Shown here: piece by piece, positions 1 to 10,902 of the stretch
How the letters are laid out: every line of letters starts with the position of its first letter
Numbering within the stretch: the first letter of the stretch is position 1
Assembly (NCBI GenBank): GCA_905250025.1
Contig: CAJNOJ010000138.1
Span: forward strand, 62,001-126,000
Direction of reading: 5' to 3'
Origin: Adineta ricciae
Taxonomy: Eukaryota > Rotifera > Eurotatoria > Adinetida > Adinetidae
Length of the DNA stretch: 64,000 nucleotides
Notes under the pieces: model-generated
Database searches by the model: none
What the model was told of the DNA's origin: nothing
What the model saw: the letters and a program-made list of their open reading frames with translations, nothing else
Made by a program: the position numbers and the translations under genes

Positions 1-2281
1 CGTTCACCTCCACTGCATGTATAACAACTTACTTGATCCAAATACCAATAATATGGATCTGTTTTGAGGCCATTCTTTCGGAAACTGTCAGATAAATCTT
101 CGAAGTTTGTCATCCTCATGCTACCACCAACAATTTCACCGACACCGGGCATCAAAACATCGACCTATGGTGTAGAAAAGTAAATAAGAAAAACTATGAT
201 AGCCCACTAAATGAAGAATTACCGATTCTGTTAATCGATTATCTTTGGCATCTCGTTGCATGTAAAATGCTTTGATTTCTGCTGGAAATCGACAGAATAA
301 AATCGGTTCGTTGATTGCATCAGTCATTTTTCTTTCAGGCATTTCCGGTATGTCTTCGCCGAATTCATAAAATTGACCATTGTCTTCGTTTTTAACATCG
401 TTGGCTTTTAGCCATTCAATGCCGTCGCTATAGTTCATACGTTTGAATGGTTTTTTCGGCGCTTTAAATTCCTGTAAAACAGAGTAAATAAAATTTTGTT
501 TGTGTAGAATGTTTATGAGATTCGTTCTCGTACTGGGTTGACTTCAAATAAGAGATGAGCCTCCGGATGTTTCAAGACACGATCAACAACATCAACAACA
601 AGATCTTCAATACGATCAAGTAGATCTTCGAATGAAATAAACGGACATTCAGCTTCAACGTGCGTATATCTACAAATAACTTGTTCGTGAACGTAATACA
701 TTTCTCTTTTCAATGCTCTTACTCAGCTAAGTGACGACGTGTACGAGATTGCTCAGCTCGATATGATTGGGCAATGCAGAAGACATCTCCTAAGGCTGGA
801 CATGCTGTTTCGAGATAAAGCTGTGACGATTGTGTTAAGTATGCTGGCTCGCCGAAATAGTTAAGACCGAAGAGAGTTGAGCCACCTTCAACTTGAGTTT
901 GCACAAGAGTTGGTGGAAATGTTTCGTAATAGCCTCGATCAAAGTAATGATCACGGAAGCATTGAGTAACAATGGAACGGAGACGTAAAATTTTCGATGT
1001 CTAAATAGAATGATTTTTCACATTATGATCCGACAGACGAGAGAAACACGCCGATCAACTCACGTTTTCGCCTCGAATTAACATATGTCGGTTGTCCAAT
1101 TGCACGTCCGGATGAGAATCCTAGTTTATCACAAGAAAAGGGACGTTCGAGATACGACTATTTGAACAATCATTTCAACGAACTTCGTTAAGTAATGTAT
1201 CAGCACCACCTGGTGGCGAATGTCCAACAACTTGAAAGAAATCGGCGGTCAGTTCTTGACCACCCGGTGCCGTTTGTCCTTCAGGCACAGGACGTACGAC
1301 ACCAGTTACAGATATAGTTGCTTCAGTTGATAAGATAACTGCATCATAGTTTTGACACTGGTGAAAAGAAAAAGATAATAGTTGCTGGTGAATGTCAATG
1401 GTTCTCGCTGGTACTTACAAGTTTATCGGAAAAAACACATTGGAGGAAACCGGTACCATCTCGTAAGACAACGAACATCAAGTTTTTGCCTAGAAGATAG
1501 ATGAATTCTCTAGAGCAATGATGATTGGCGCTCAATTAGAAAACCTTGTCGTCGAATACGATGAACCCAACCAAAAACTTTCACACGTTCTTCATGATGT
1601 TCTTTCAATCCTTTGATTTTAAGCTAAATATCATTGAAATAGAGAAATCCTTATGCATAATTACATTACACATACCACTGTGGCTTTTGGTAATGATGTA
1701 TCTTCAGAAATTACTATTTTTCGAGCTTCTTCAAGATTTTTTTCTCGTTGTTGTTGATCTTTTTCCTATATAATTTCGTATTTTGTATATGATCAGTTGA
1801 TCCTTGTAAGAACTTACTTCTCGTTCTGCTTTTGCTTTTTCCTTTTTAAGTTCTTCTTCATAACGTGTTTTAACCTTTTTCGATTGAGCTTTCGATAATA
1901 GTTCCCATTTGCCCTAGAATACGAACATTTCAATATAATCCAATAGTGGCAGATAAGCCATACTTGTGTTTCATCTTTAGCATCAACATAAACTGTCACA
2001 CTATCTCCTTGTTGACGATATGCCTAAGAAACGAGAGCTAGTGCGTAAACAAAATCTTGTTTCTTTTTAATCGAAAGAGAAACAAACTTGTAATGGCGTT
2101 TTGAATGGTTTACTTTCCGTTCCATCTCCATTTTCATCGCTACCGTGTTTTTCAGATGTGTAAGCGATTGGTCCTTCTATAGTGGATAATCAATATAAAT
2201 CTAGTGATGCATGTCTAAGTTGAACTTACTAATGGAACATTCACCGAGTTTTCCTGCTGTTTCGTCTACCGAAGTTGCCAT
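1..2281 (-). CDS. NARS1: Cytoplasmic asparaginyl-tRNA synthetase (partial, last exon outside window)
   Basis: Class II aminoacyl-tRNA synthetase that charges tRNA(Asn) with asparagine in the cytosol. The start is the ATG at 2281-2279 ([14 protein letters not shown]). About ten exons separated by short introns follow. A charged N-terminal extension ([10 protein letters not shown] region, about 1.8 kb) precedes the anticodon-binding OB fold ([11 protein letters not shown], about 1.55-1.2 kb). The catalytic core includes motif 2 ([21 protein letters not shown] split over an intron at about 718), then [19 protein letters not shown] and [14 protein letters not shown] at about 130-170. The last visible exon ends at about 33 in a GTAAGT donor (minus strand), so motif 3 and the C-terminus lie beyond position 1. 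The order and spacing match animal NARS1 and no stop or frameshift is seen. Its 5' flank is duplicated at 49.2-49.6 kb. Confidence 0.95.
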
Positions 2282-2646
2282 CTAGTGATAAAAGATAAAG
2301 ACTGGTTAAAATCTATCGGAAGTCACTCAATCAACTGATATAAATAAGTACAATCATTGCATCATCCTCGTCTCTTTTCATCATCCGAGCTCTAGAGGGA
2401 AAAAAGCAGGAGGAAACTGCTATGACAGTGTATTGCATAAAATTACATATGAATGTAGATTTCTGAGAGGCACAAAAACATTGTCGACTACAGCGACCTC
2501 CAAACAAATAAACTCGAGCGATGATTGGTCTATGCAAATGTAATTGAATCGCACACCGTGCTATGAAAGATACTAGAAGAGAGAGAGGATGAGATGCTGT
2601 GAAGAAGTGGAGGAGAATCGAAAATAAAAATAGGTCACACATTTTA
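2274..2646 (-). repeat. Copy A of a ~375-bp duplicated 5' flank (NARS1 leader and presumed promoter)
   Basis: This stretch covers codons 1-2 and part of codon 3 of the asparaginyl-tRNA synthetase plus about 365 bp upstream. It recurs in the same orientation at 49242-49619. Aligning by eye gives roughly nine identical bases in ten, with only small indels. Shared blocks include TCTAGTGATAAAAGATAAAG, AAGTCACTCAATCAACTG and CAAAAACATTGTCGACTACA (plus-strand reading). An AT-rich TATA-like block (CTTATTTATATC on the minus strand) lies about 65 bp upstream of the ATG and is preserved in copy B as CTATTTATACC. This is probably the core promoter and 5' UTR. Confidence 0.9.
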
Positions 2647-3489
2647 CATACATCATGCTAGGAAAGAACCATATAGTGAATTGCAAAGAATAAATCAGTT
2701 ATCCAGCTTCCGCATTCAGTTCTTCTTAGCATCGGTTTGATTGTGTAGAAACCACCGCTGTGGTGACGGGCGCTAAAGTTATTGTTGATAATGAATTTGT
2801 CAACGACGATTATTCTTGTAGTTAAATGAACCGAGAGTGATTTGTGACCGTTAGAAAGGTTTTAATTCTGCTACTCGTGTGATTCTTGAAGGGGATGATG
2901 TCCATAATATTCATCGATAGAGACGGATCGTTATTGTCGCTATACAAGAAAAGTCAACGATGGAAGTAGAAAGAATGGATGAGAACAATATCAGTAGAAT
3001 CAGTGTCAAACAAGAATATACCAGCGTTTTTCTCCCTATTCTAGTCTCATTGTACTATATCAAATGTTTGCTAGTAAATTAGCAGAAGCTGGGTGATAGA
3101 TGTAATAGCTATCGACAGACGACGAACAAATAAGAATCACATCCGTAATCCTTTCATCTACATAAGTTGCCTAATTCAAATTATAATAGAATTACACATT
3201 CAGCTGTTTGATATCACTTCGAAAATAAATGTCAATACTTAAACTCGATCGTTTCTATAAAACAATAATATAATTATTTTCTTTAATACATAGGTAAATA
3301 TAATTCTCGTCATGTACATTCTTATCGAATCGTTCTATTTCCACTTTCTATGAATTTTATTTACTAAAAATACAAGCTAAATCTTTCTCCTACCAACAAT
3401 TATGTCTATGATCGCTTTTACAAAATCGTCAGTTATATTCGAAGTCAGTGACTCGAAAAAACTTTTTCAATATGTAATTGTAATCGAAC
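2647..3489. other. Intergenic, no gene recognised
   Basis: AT-rich DNA between two divergent genes. I see no convincing exon on either strand, no repeat of note and no RNA gene. Open frames here are short and lack start and splice context. The 5' UTR and promoter of the plus-strand gene beginning near 3490 may lie in the last few hundred bases. Confidence 0.5.
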
Positions 3490-6400
3490 ATGAAGTCATT
3501 TTCTGAGTGGTTCAAATTTTCCAAAAGAAGTGAACCAATGGCCTTTGGTTAGCGTGTTTGATTCATTCAATTCAGCGAACCTCGAATAAATGGCAACAAT
3601 ATCATTCTAGAGCAAAGATATCCTAAATCTGTCGAGATGAAAGAAGGGATTAATTGGCGTCAATTATATAACGAATCTCAGATGATTCGACCTGAAGATA
3701 ATGAAGTTTCAACAGAAGTGATTCAATTTTTTGAAAAAGGAAAAAGATTCTTCTATTGAACTTGGATTTTTGATTAGCGTATTTGTCGATTGGTAAATAT
3801 TTATAAAAATGACATGATGGAACAAGACCTCCATCGGTATGTTCAACGTCTATCAACAGTATTTCGTTGCTGTCAAATGTGTTCATCAAAAAGCTATGTG
3901 AGGACGTTTTTTCCCCGAAACATCTGCTGTTACTCGGGATATTTTTAGACAAACTATCGATGGATTGATACGCAGATCGCAGGGACAAAAAATCTATACG
4001 ATTTTCGTTTATCAGGGTAATAAACGTTCGATTTCGTTTTCGATTGATGTAAAGATTCTTTAGACAATCGGTGTCTCCCTTGGTGTACTATTGGTGTAAA
4101 ACTATCGGTAAACAGTGTGATGAACGTGGCCAATTGTCTGATTTGTAAGTGCGAAACTCATATTACATAAAATCGATCTTATTGTCTGAGTGTATGAATA
4201 TTTTTAGCAAGCAGAGTGATGAACGTTCGGATTTATCGATCTCATTGCTATCAATTATGAATGAAAATTTGGTAATAAAAAATCGTTTTTGGGAATCAAT
4301 TTTCCCGAGCTTTCTTCATGATCTGATAACGAAGTAAGAATTCCCTTACAAAGACATGAAATAAACATGTCTATTCAAGATTTCAAATGTATTACACATA
4401 CCGAAAGATTCGAAGTCTTTCATCATCGATTGAAGTTCATAATCAGCCAATGAAAACATTTCGATATTTGTTTCAAGTAATCGATACTTCTGCTTAACTT
4501 TAGCCAATATTATCTTCTCTCTTCACAGACAAACATTGCTCCAATTTTCGTATGCTTTATCTATAACGAGAACAGTTTTCGTGAGATATTCTGGATGTTT
4601 CGTCATTTGATAACAGTATTCAATTGGCCATCGGCAACGAAGATATTTGCTAATCATTCATTCCAAACGAGTTCAAGACTCGAACGATTGATAATGAACC
4701 ATTTAGGACTCGTTGATTTATCAGGTTTGAACATGAATCGAATAGATCTGTATTGTGTAAGTACGGATGATTTTTGAATAGTTAATTTAATTCATAGAAT
4801 CTATTTAGTACATCTATCGATGTTTGAAGACATGCCAACAAAGTGGACCAATAATTTTGCTTTTGGATTACTCAACAATTTTCCAACGGAAATCTTCAGA
4901 TTTCTATCTTATAGCTTTTCTATGTGATTTAATTCGATTTGGTAGATAATTACAATCTGTTCTCGTTACTTGTGATCGAACTGAATTTTTCAGATTTATC
5001 AGTTCCTGATATGTTGTTCATTCCTACACGTTTGCATCGATCAAATCTATCATTCAGTCAACCGTTCCTATTCAGAGTAAGACTGAAATTGCGTTCAATG
5101 AAATGATCAATCGATATCCAATCCCTAGGAGTTAGTCGAATCGACTGTAAAGAAGATGAACGTCCACAAACAGTTCTATGAATTGATCCAATGTAAAGAC
5201 GATATTGTTTCTCAATTTGTCGATTGTATTCTTTTGCATTTGGCGTATGGTATGTAACAACATAGAAAATGCACGTCTCTCACATGGAGCATCGTTCGTA
5301 TCATCAGTCAAGTCATTTGCTGCTTCAGATACAAATCAACTGGTGACGACAAACCTCGAATTTGAACATGCTATTGCCTGCATTGAACTTTGTCAATTAA
5401 CAAAGAATTCCGTTCGTCTAGTTCGATTGTATCTTTCCGAATATTCTTCTTGTTTTTGACTAGTTATCAATAGATGCAATGTACAGCACACTTCAAATAG
5501 CGTTGAAAACATGTTCATTTATCAGTGCTGGCAGTCATCGATGGAATGAAATAACTGTCAAGGATATGGAAAAGTATCAACTGTTGAATAAGAAATCAAA
5601 ACTGAAATTGTTTTCCGTGATACTTCGAGAGTATTTTCTCGATATTTTAGCAGGTGATTCATTATTTAACTGAATCTCATCAAACTACTGTATTTTTCAT
5701 TTGATAAGCTTTATCGATTCTATCAAAAGTCCAACACATTGGTACTCAGTCGCGTGTGCTGGAAATAGAAATGTCAAATCAGTTGACTTTTCTTCTGCTT
5801 ACATTTGGTACAAAACAAAATCTAAACATTCGTCCATGTTTGAGCTTATACCAGATAATTCAACAAATAATTCAACTATGTCAAACAAGAAAATATATTC
5901 TAACGGTAAGCATTCCTTTTTTATCTTCGTCGTTTAATGAGAATATGTACATAAACTATGATGTAGGACTGTCGTCTTGAAAAACCGATGCATTTTCATG
6001 AAAGTATATTATCAGATCATGAATGGAGTGAAGATGAGGAAAATGATCTAATGGGAGAAGAATTTGTTGATTATGATGACGATGAAGATGAAATTATAAT
6101 CAACGATTTACCGAATAGAGTTTCCGATACCGTCAAACCAATGTATCGAGTAAGAAAGGTGGTGAGCGAAAGGATTATCTAGGAAATCATTTTTGCAGAT
6201 TTGTTTTCATGAAAATGAATTTCAATTGAAATTTTTCGCTAAATTAATCGGTCCTACTGTTAAAGCAATTATTTATATACTGAAATATCATATTGAGAAC
6301 CAATTCGAAAGATTTACGTTACAATTTCCCTCATTGTATGACTTTGGTAAAGTAAAATCTAAATTTAGATCCATTTCTCATGTAAAACTTTCTCTCCTAG

Positions 6401-6609
6401 GCGAACTATTCGATCTGAACTTAAACGAAGTACTTCTGTATATTCGTCGAGCTTATGCATGTCGCCTAGCAGAACATTTGAACGTATCTGATGAAGTCTT
6501 AATGATTTTTCAACCAACGGACGAAAAGATATATCCATTATCTATGGACATTCTTGTGATGATTTACGGTGAATTTGTTAAACTACTATCTTGTTGTGAT
6601 ATTGAATAA
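3490..6609 (+). CDS. Unrecognised multi-exon protein, possibly damaged
   Basis: A chain of short plus-strand open segments separated by plausible 45-90-bp GT-AG introns. It starts at ATG 3490 (MKSFSEWFKFSKRSEPMAF). The first intron is 3548-3610, joining to EQRYPKSVEMKEGINWRQLY. Later segments include SGLNMNRIDLYC (about 4.73 kb), EFEHAIACIELCQLTKNSVR (about 5.38 kb) and LLNKKSKLKLFSVILREYF (about 5.6 kb). An acidic stretch, HEWSEDEENDLMGEE followed by many Asp residues, lies at about 6.0-6.1 kb, and the final exon is 6193-6609 (ends CCDIE, TAA). The helical, Leu-rich character suggests an alpha-solenoid-like protein. At about 3.74 kb the frame breaks at a T/A homopolymer with no obvious intron, so decay or a sequence error is possible. 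I do not recognise the family. Confidence 0.4.
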
Positions 6610-7232
6610 AAGCGATATTTCCCCAAGCTTTTCAATAACGAAATATCAACGAAAATCTCTATGGGAACATTTCAAATAGTATGAGATGAATCTTCAACAA
6701 ACGAAAACAGTTTGTTAATCATGACGCGTAATTGCTGATAACGTTGACAAGATGTCAGGCTTTTTCATATTCTTTATCTATCATTCGATATCTGCCTATT
6801 GTCATCCTATAATTTACTTTTCATTTAACCATTAAATCGTTTCGTTGAGTGCACATCGATCACACTCGAGTCTCATTTTCGAATCGATGTCTACACGCTT
6901 GTCATATCTCTGATGTGTATGCTGGTCAACTGTGTTCGTTTCATTCTTTCTTTTGTCAATTCGCTCCGCTTCATTGAATTCGTTGAATTGATGAAAGAGA
7001 GAGAGAGAGAGAGAAAGAGAAAGAACGAATGAAACGGAGCAATTGTGAAACATTCGAACATTCGAACAGGTTAAGAGCAGACTGATGATACACATACACA
7101 TCGTTTCAATCACCACTCTCGAGGAGAATCGAACTTGGAAACAAAAGTATTTGAATATGTTCATTCTCTTCTAAGTGGCCGTTGAGCGATGAAAATCTCG
7201 TCGATATTTATTTGATTTTATTTCGTTTTTTT
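6610..7232. other. Intergenic between convergent genes
   Basis: This stretch separates the 3' end of the plus-strand gene from the 3' end of the GPCR. It holds a GA microsatellite near 7000 and otherwise only short chance open frames. No RNA gene is recognised. Confidence 0.5.
6994..7024. repeat. (GA)n microsatellite
   Basis: An AAAGAGAGAGAGAGAGAGAG run continues with imperfect AAAGA units. It is a simple-sequence repeat with no coding signal. Confidence 0.85.
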
Positions 7233-8351
7233 TCAAATACTAGCTTGAAAACTTACATATGCAGATGAATTACTACTATGTGGAATGCGCGAATTATTTA
7301 TTTGATGAGTATCCAAATCGTACTGCGGTGAAACATTCAATGTTAACGACGGTTGTTGTAAATGGACCAGAAAATCTTTTTTTCTCGGTTGTTTTGGAGA
7401 TAAGCAGATCAATCTCTGAAATTCTTTTCGAAATATTGGTCCCGTTAATGTATAAACATAGAAATGTGATGCATGATTTATCTGATGTATCAGGATAAGC
7501 ATGGTCGCGCATGCCCGGATTTGACAGAAGTAGACGATTTGAAAATTCGAACTCAGATATGGACGAATGAAATCATTGATTTCCGACGGTAAGGATAGAA
7601 TTACGAATAAAATCGATGTTGATAGTAGAAACCAGGTTAACTGACGATCCTTTTCACGTCGTCGACGACTTTTTCGTTTCGATGAGATTTTAGCCATCGA
7701 GAAGTGTATTCGTCGGGTGTACTTAAAGATAATAAATATATTACAGATAAATATAATGAGAAACGGTAAAAGAACAGTTTTAACGATGTCGATGTATGAA
7801 TCATAATAATTAGTGTAGAATGAACTGTAGGTGGTGTTCATTGTTACACATGAACCGGTTTCATCGACATGAAAACCGATCAGGATGTGGCTGTTAATTA
7901 AACTAAATACGAGAACAACGATTAAGACAGCCAGTTTTGCTGTTGATTTTCGGCAGAAACGAAAGCGCACAGAATAGTTCGATACGAGAATACAACGATC
8001 AATGGCGGCCAATGTCAGAAGGTAATTTGAAACATCCGTTGATGCATAAATAAGGAAAATAATCAATTTACACATCAATGGATATGACAATAATTGACTA
8101 TTGAAACCATAAGAAAGAAGAGTTTCAATCGTATAGCCTAGTAACACATGAACATCGCTGACACTTAGGGCTAGAAAGTAGATAGAACATGAACGAGAAC
8201 GTAGTGTTTTGCGACTGAAAACTAAGATTGACAGGAAATTCCCAAGTAAACCCAAAACAACGACAGATGTACCAACATAGCGAAGAAATAACGGAGCGTT
8301 GAACGTACACAACGGGGCGGAATTGTATGAACTGTTTCTTTCTGTGTACAT
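7233..8351 (-). CDS. Rhodopsin-like (class A) GPCR, orphan
   Basis: Seven-transmembrane receptor of about 372 aa in a single exon, starting at ATG 8351-8349 (MYTERNSSYNSAPLC). The extracellular N-terminus has NSS and Cys. TM1 carries GLLGNFLSILVF (N1.50) and TM2 carries LALSVSDVHVLLGY (D2.50). A Cys precedes TM3 (MCKLIIFL) and TM3 ends AAIDRCILVSN, so the usual DRY is DRC. ECL2 has a matching Cys (GSCVTMN). TM5 is FLIIFICNIFIIFKY, the third loop is basic (SKRKSRRRREKDR), TM6 is FLLSTSILFVILSLPSEI, and TM7 reads INHASHFYVYTLTG, where NPxxY is replaced. An amphipathic helix 8 (FRKEFQRLICL) and a Ser/Asn-rich tail follow. It resembles the expanded peptide-receptor-like GPCRs of rotifers. The ligand cannot be read from the sequence, and an upstream exon remains possible. 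Confidence 0.9.
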   Translation of the reverse strand: MYTERNSSYNSAPLCTFNAPLFLRYVGTSVVVLGLLGNFLSILVFSRKTLRSRSCSIYFLALSVSDVHVLLGYTIETLLSYGFNSQLLSYPLMCKLIIFLIYASTDVSNYLLTLAAIDRCILVSNYSVRFRFCRKSTAKLAVLIVVLVFSLINSHILIGFHVDETGSCVTMNTTYSSFYTNYYDSYIDIVKTVLLPFLIIFICNIFIIFKYTRRIHFSMAKISSKRKSRRRREKDRQLTWFLLSTSILFVILSLPSEINDFIRPYLSSNFQIVYFCQIRACATMLILIHQINHASHFYVYTLTGPIFRKEFQRLICLSPKQPRKKDFLVHLQQPSLTLNVSPQYDLDTHQINNSRIPHSSNSSAYVSFQASI

Positions 8352-10902
8352 GATGAATTCGAAATGATCTACAATGGAGAAGTCAGTCGTGTAATACGAG
8401 AGCAATAATAGGAAAAAAATTGATTAATTCAGTTTATAACGTTATGTCGAACGTACCAGTGTTATGAAAATCGTTCGATCGCTATGCTAATAAATGTTAT
8501 TATTGTTAAACATATCGGTGAGAAGAAATGTAATAGAAAACAGCAAATATAAATATATATATATACTAGAACAAGAAAGCTCCCAGTATTAGGACGTGTT
8601 TTTCATAATCCAGATGCGAAACGATTCAATGAACTAAAATAATAATAACTCTTAGCATAAAAAAATTGAATTTTGCAGTCGCAATGACTTGTAGATGTAC
8701 TCGCGAGATACAATACTCTGAGGAGACATCGACAGAAATTAATCAATACAGAAGAACTTTCTATTTTTGACTGCTTGTACCGCGATCGCATAAGATTTAA
8801 AGCCGATAGATACTAACGACTGGGAACTTTTCCGGATGCTCTTTCGTCACCGTCAGACTAGAAAAACCTCGGTAAGGCGAACTAATCTATTACGGTTGAT
8901 TACTAAATGGTATTATATATTAACACGCAGTCTGTAATAGTTTCAATTATTCCTATTTCATGTTCTGGAACACTGCTTCGAATTTCTATAGACTGGATTA
9001 CAATATTTTATTGATCGAAATCAAGTGAATGAAATAATGCTGAGTAATTTATCACTTAAGAAGTCTTACAAACTAACAGTAGCCGCTCACGGAACGTAAT
9101 TTTCTTCTTTGTTCGAGAATTTTAGAAGATTTGCACATCGTCCAGGGCCACAGCAAAGTAGGGACTAAAAACGTGCGTGCCATCGGTATCCTATCCAGAG
9201 CTGATGAATAAGCAAAAAAACCCTTCCTGATAATTAAAAAATAGGAAATTTGATAACGGAATATTTTGACTTGGATGGCTATGCTAGAAAATTACAGTAT
9301 GTCAGTACATTCATGTCATCATGTTTTCTAACAAAGACCAATTATTACAAAAAAACAATTTGTATTATATAGAAGATAGAATAATAGAAATCGGGGAGAA
9401 TATTCAATCTATTTACTTGTAATCTATCGTTGGAGAGACTCTTGACTTCTGAATGATAAAACACAACTAAGCAGAAAATTATCTGTTATTTGAATAAATA
9501 TTCAAGTCTGTGGGTTACACTATGCCTTTTCCCTTTAAGATACATCCTTTAGCCAACATCAAAGGAACAAATAGCAGATTTTATCATGGAAACATCTGTA
9601 TCTTCGTGTTGTCGTGGATGGATCACCTCTACGCGACTTCCGAGATGAAAAGTACGGAATAGCATACCACAATTAAACGCTTTTTCCAGCTCGTGTCACA
9701 CTAGTGCGTCTTAATAAAAAAAATACTACAGGCAGATTTTCAGGTCTTTCTGAGAGTATGAAAGGTGAGAGAAAAGTTCTGTACGAAAGAAAAACGGCCT
9801 AATCAAAGATTCTTCTTCTCCAAGTATGCATAGTAGTTAAAAGCAAAATATTGTAATGTGCACCAAGACTTCCACAATTGTTTTGCACACATATGCATGA
9901 TCTTGTTCTGACTAGTGCTCGAAAAATCGTTTGACTATATAAATACAAAAACGATACTTATATATATATATATATATATATATGCAGACGATAGGTTCAG
10001 ATCGTGAACTTATCGAATGTTCTTATTCTTTCAATATGCTGTCCATGTTGAAGGTTCTAGCATTAACTATCAAAGTACCTCAAGAAGCCAATTAAATCTC
10101 TTCTCGTAATTCAATATGAATACGTCATGCCTGAAAAAGAGCATTGAGTGTCACTTCATTGTTTTCTCGTTCATTTGAGAAGCAGTTAACTCACTGTAAT
10201 AGAAAACTAAATGAAAATGCGTTGATAGAGAATGATTGTTGCTGTTCAATAGAATAAATCTATAATTAAGTATTTTACCGTTAGATTTCAGTCACGAACA
10301 AAAGACTGCGACGTTGATGGGTAAAAATAGCTCACTATCGATCGCAAAGTTATGTCGTCAACAATGTAATCAGTAAAAATAATGCATGACTGTTTGACAG
10401 TTTGAGTTCCAGAACTGTTAAATGTGCTGACGTCTGCAACAAACATTTATGTTAAAAACAAAGAGCAGCAATCATATAAGAGCAAAGATTTCTTTAATGT
10501 ATCTATGCATGATGTTCCCAATGAACATCATCTTAGATAAATCGAATAGTGTTCTATTAACTTAAATGATCATCCGACTTTCGATATTAGAAACCAATCT
10601 TTGTGACTTTTTTTGTTAGTTCTCATTCAGTTTGAATATAGTTTTGATAATGGGCATCATTCATTTGTTGCCTGTAGAAGCATATGCGCTTTGTTTCCTA
10701 CTGCTTTATTGATCTAAGTAAAACTGAGGTTTGACAGAGATCTACTTGTACAGCTGATTCAATGAAACTTAGATAAATAAGAAGAAAATACTTATCGTTT
10801 AGGTGTAACTATGGTTTTCATCTGCATCTTTTAGTTCGTTTTTTTTTCACAATTCTCATGATTATTACAGAGAGAAATCTGAAAACTTGATAATTGAACA
10901 GC
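8352..10902. other. 2.5-kb intergenic region
   Basis: Divergent promoter region for the GPCR (minus) and the next plus-strand gene. It is AT-rich with many stops in all frames. A (TA)n run lies at 9959-9983 and another AT dinucleotide patch near 8560. I find no protein homology, no tRNA-like fold and no tandem array. Confidence 0.5.
9959..9983. repeat. (TA)n microsatellite
   Basis: An uninterrupted TATATA run of about 24 bases within non-coding DNA. It may mark low-complexity spacer sequence and is not placed as a promoter TATA box for any gene I can define. Confidence 0.85.

Noticed and set aside
2274-2646. Duplicated flank as a transposable element
   Set aside because: No terminal inverted repeats, target-site duplication or coding content was seen. 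One end falls inside a gene at codon 3, which fits a rearrangement better.
9959-9983. (TA)n run as a promoter TATA box
   Set aside because: It is about 920 bp from the nearest start codon and is better described as a microsatellite.
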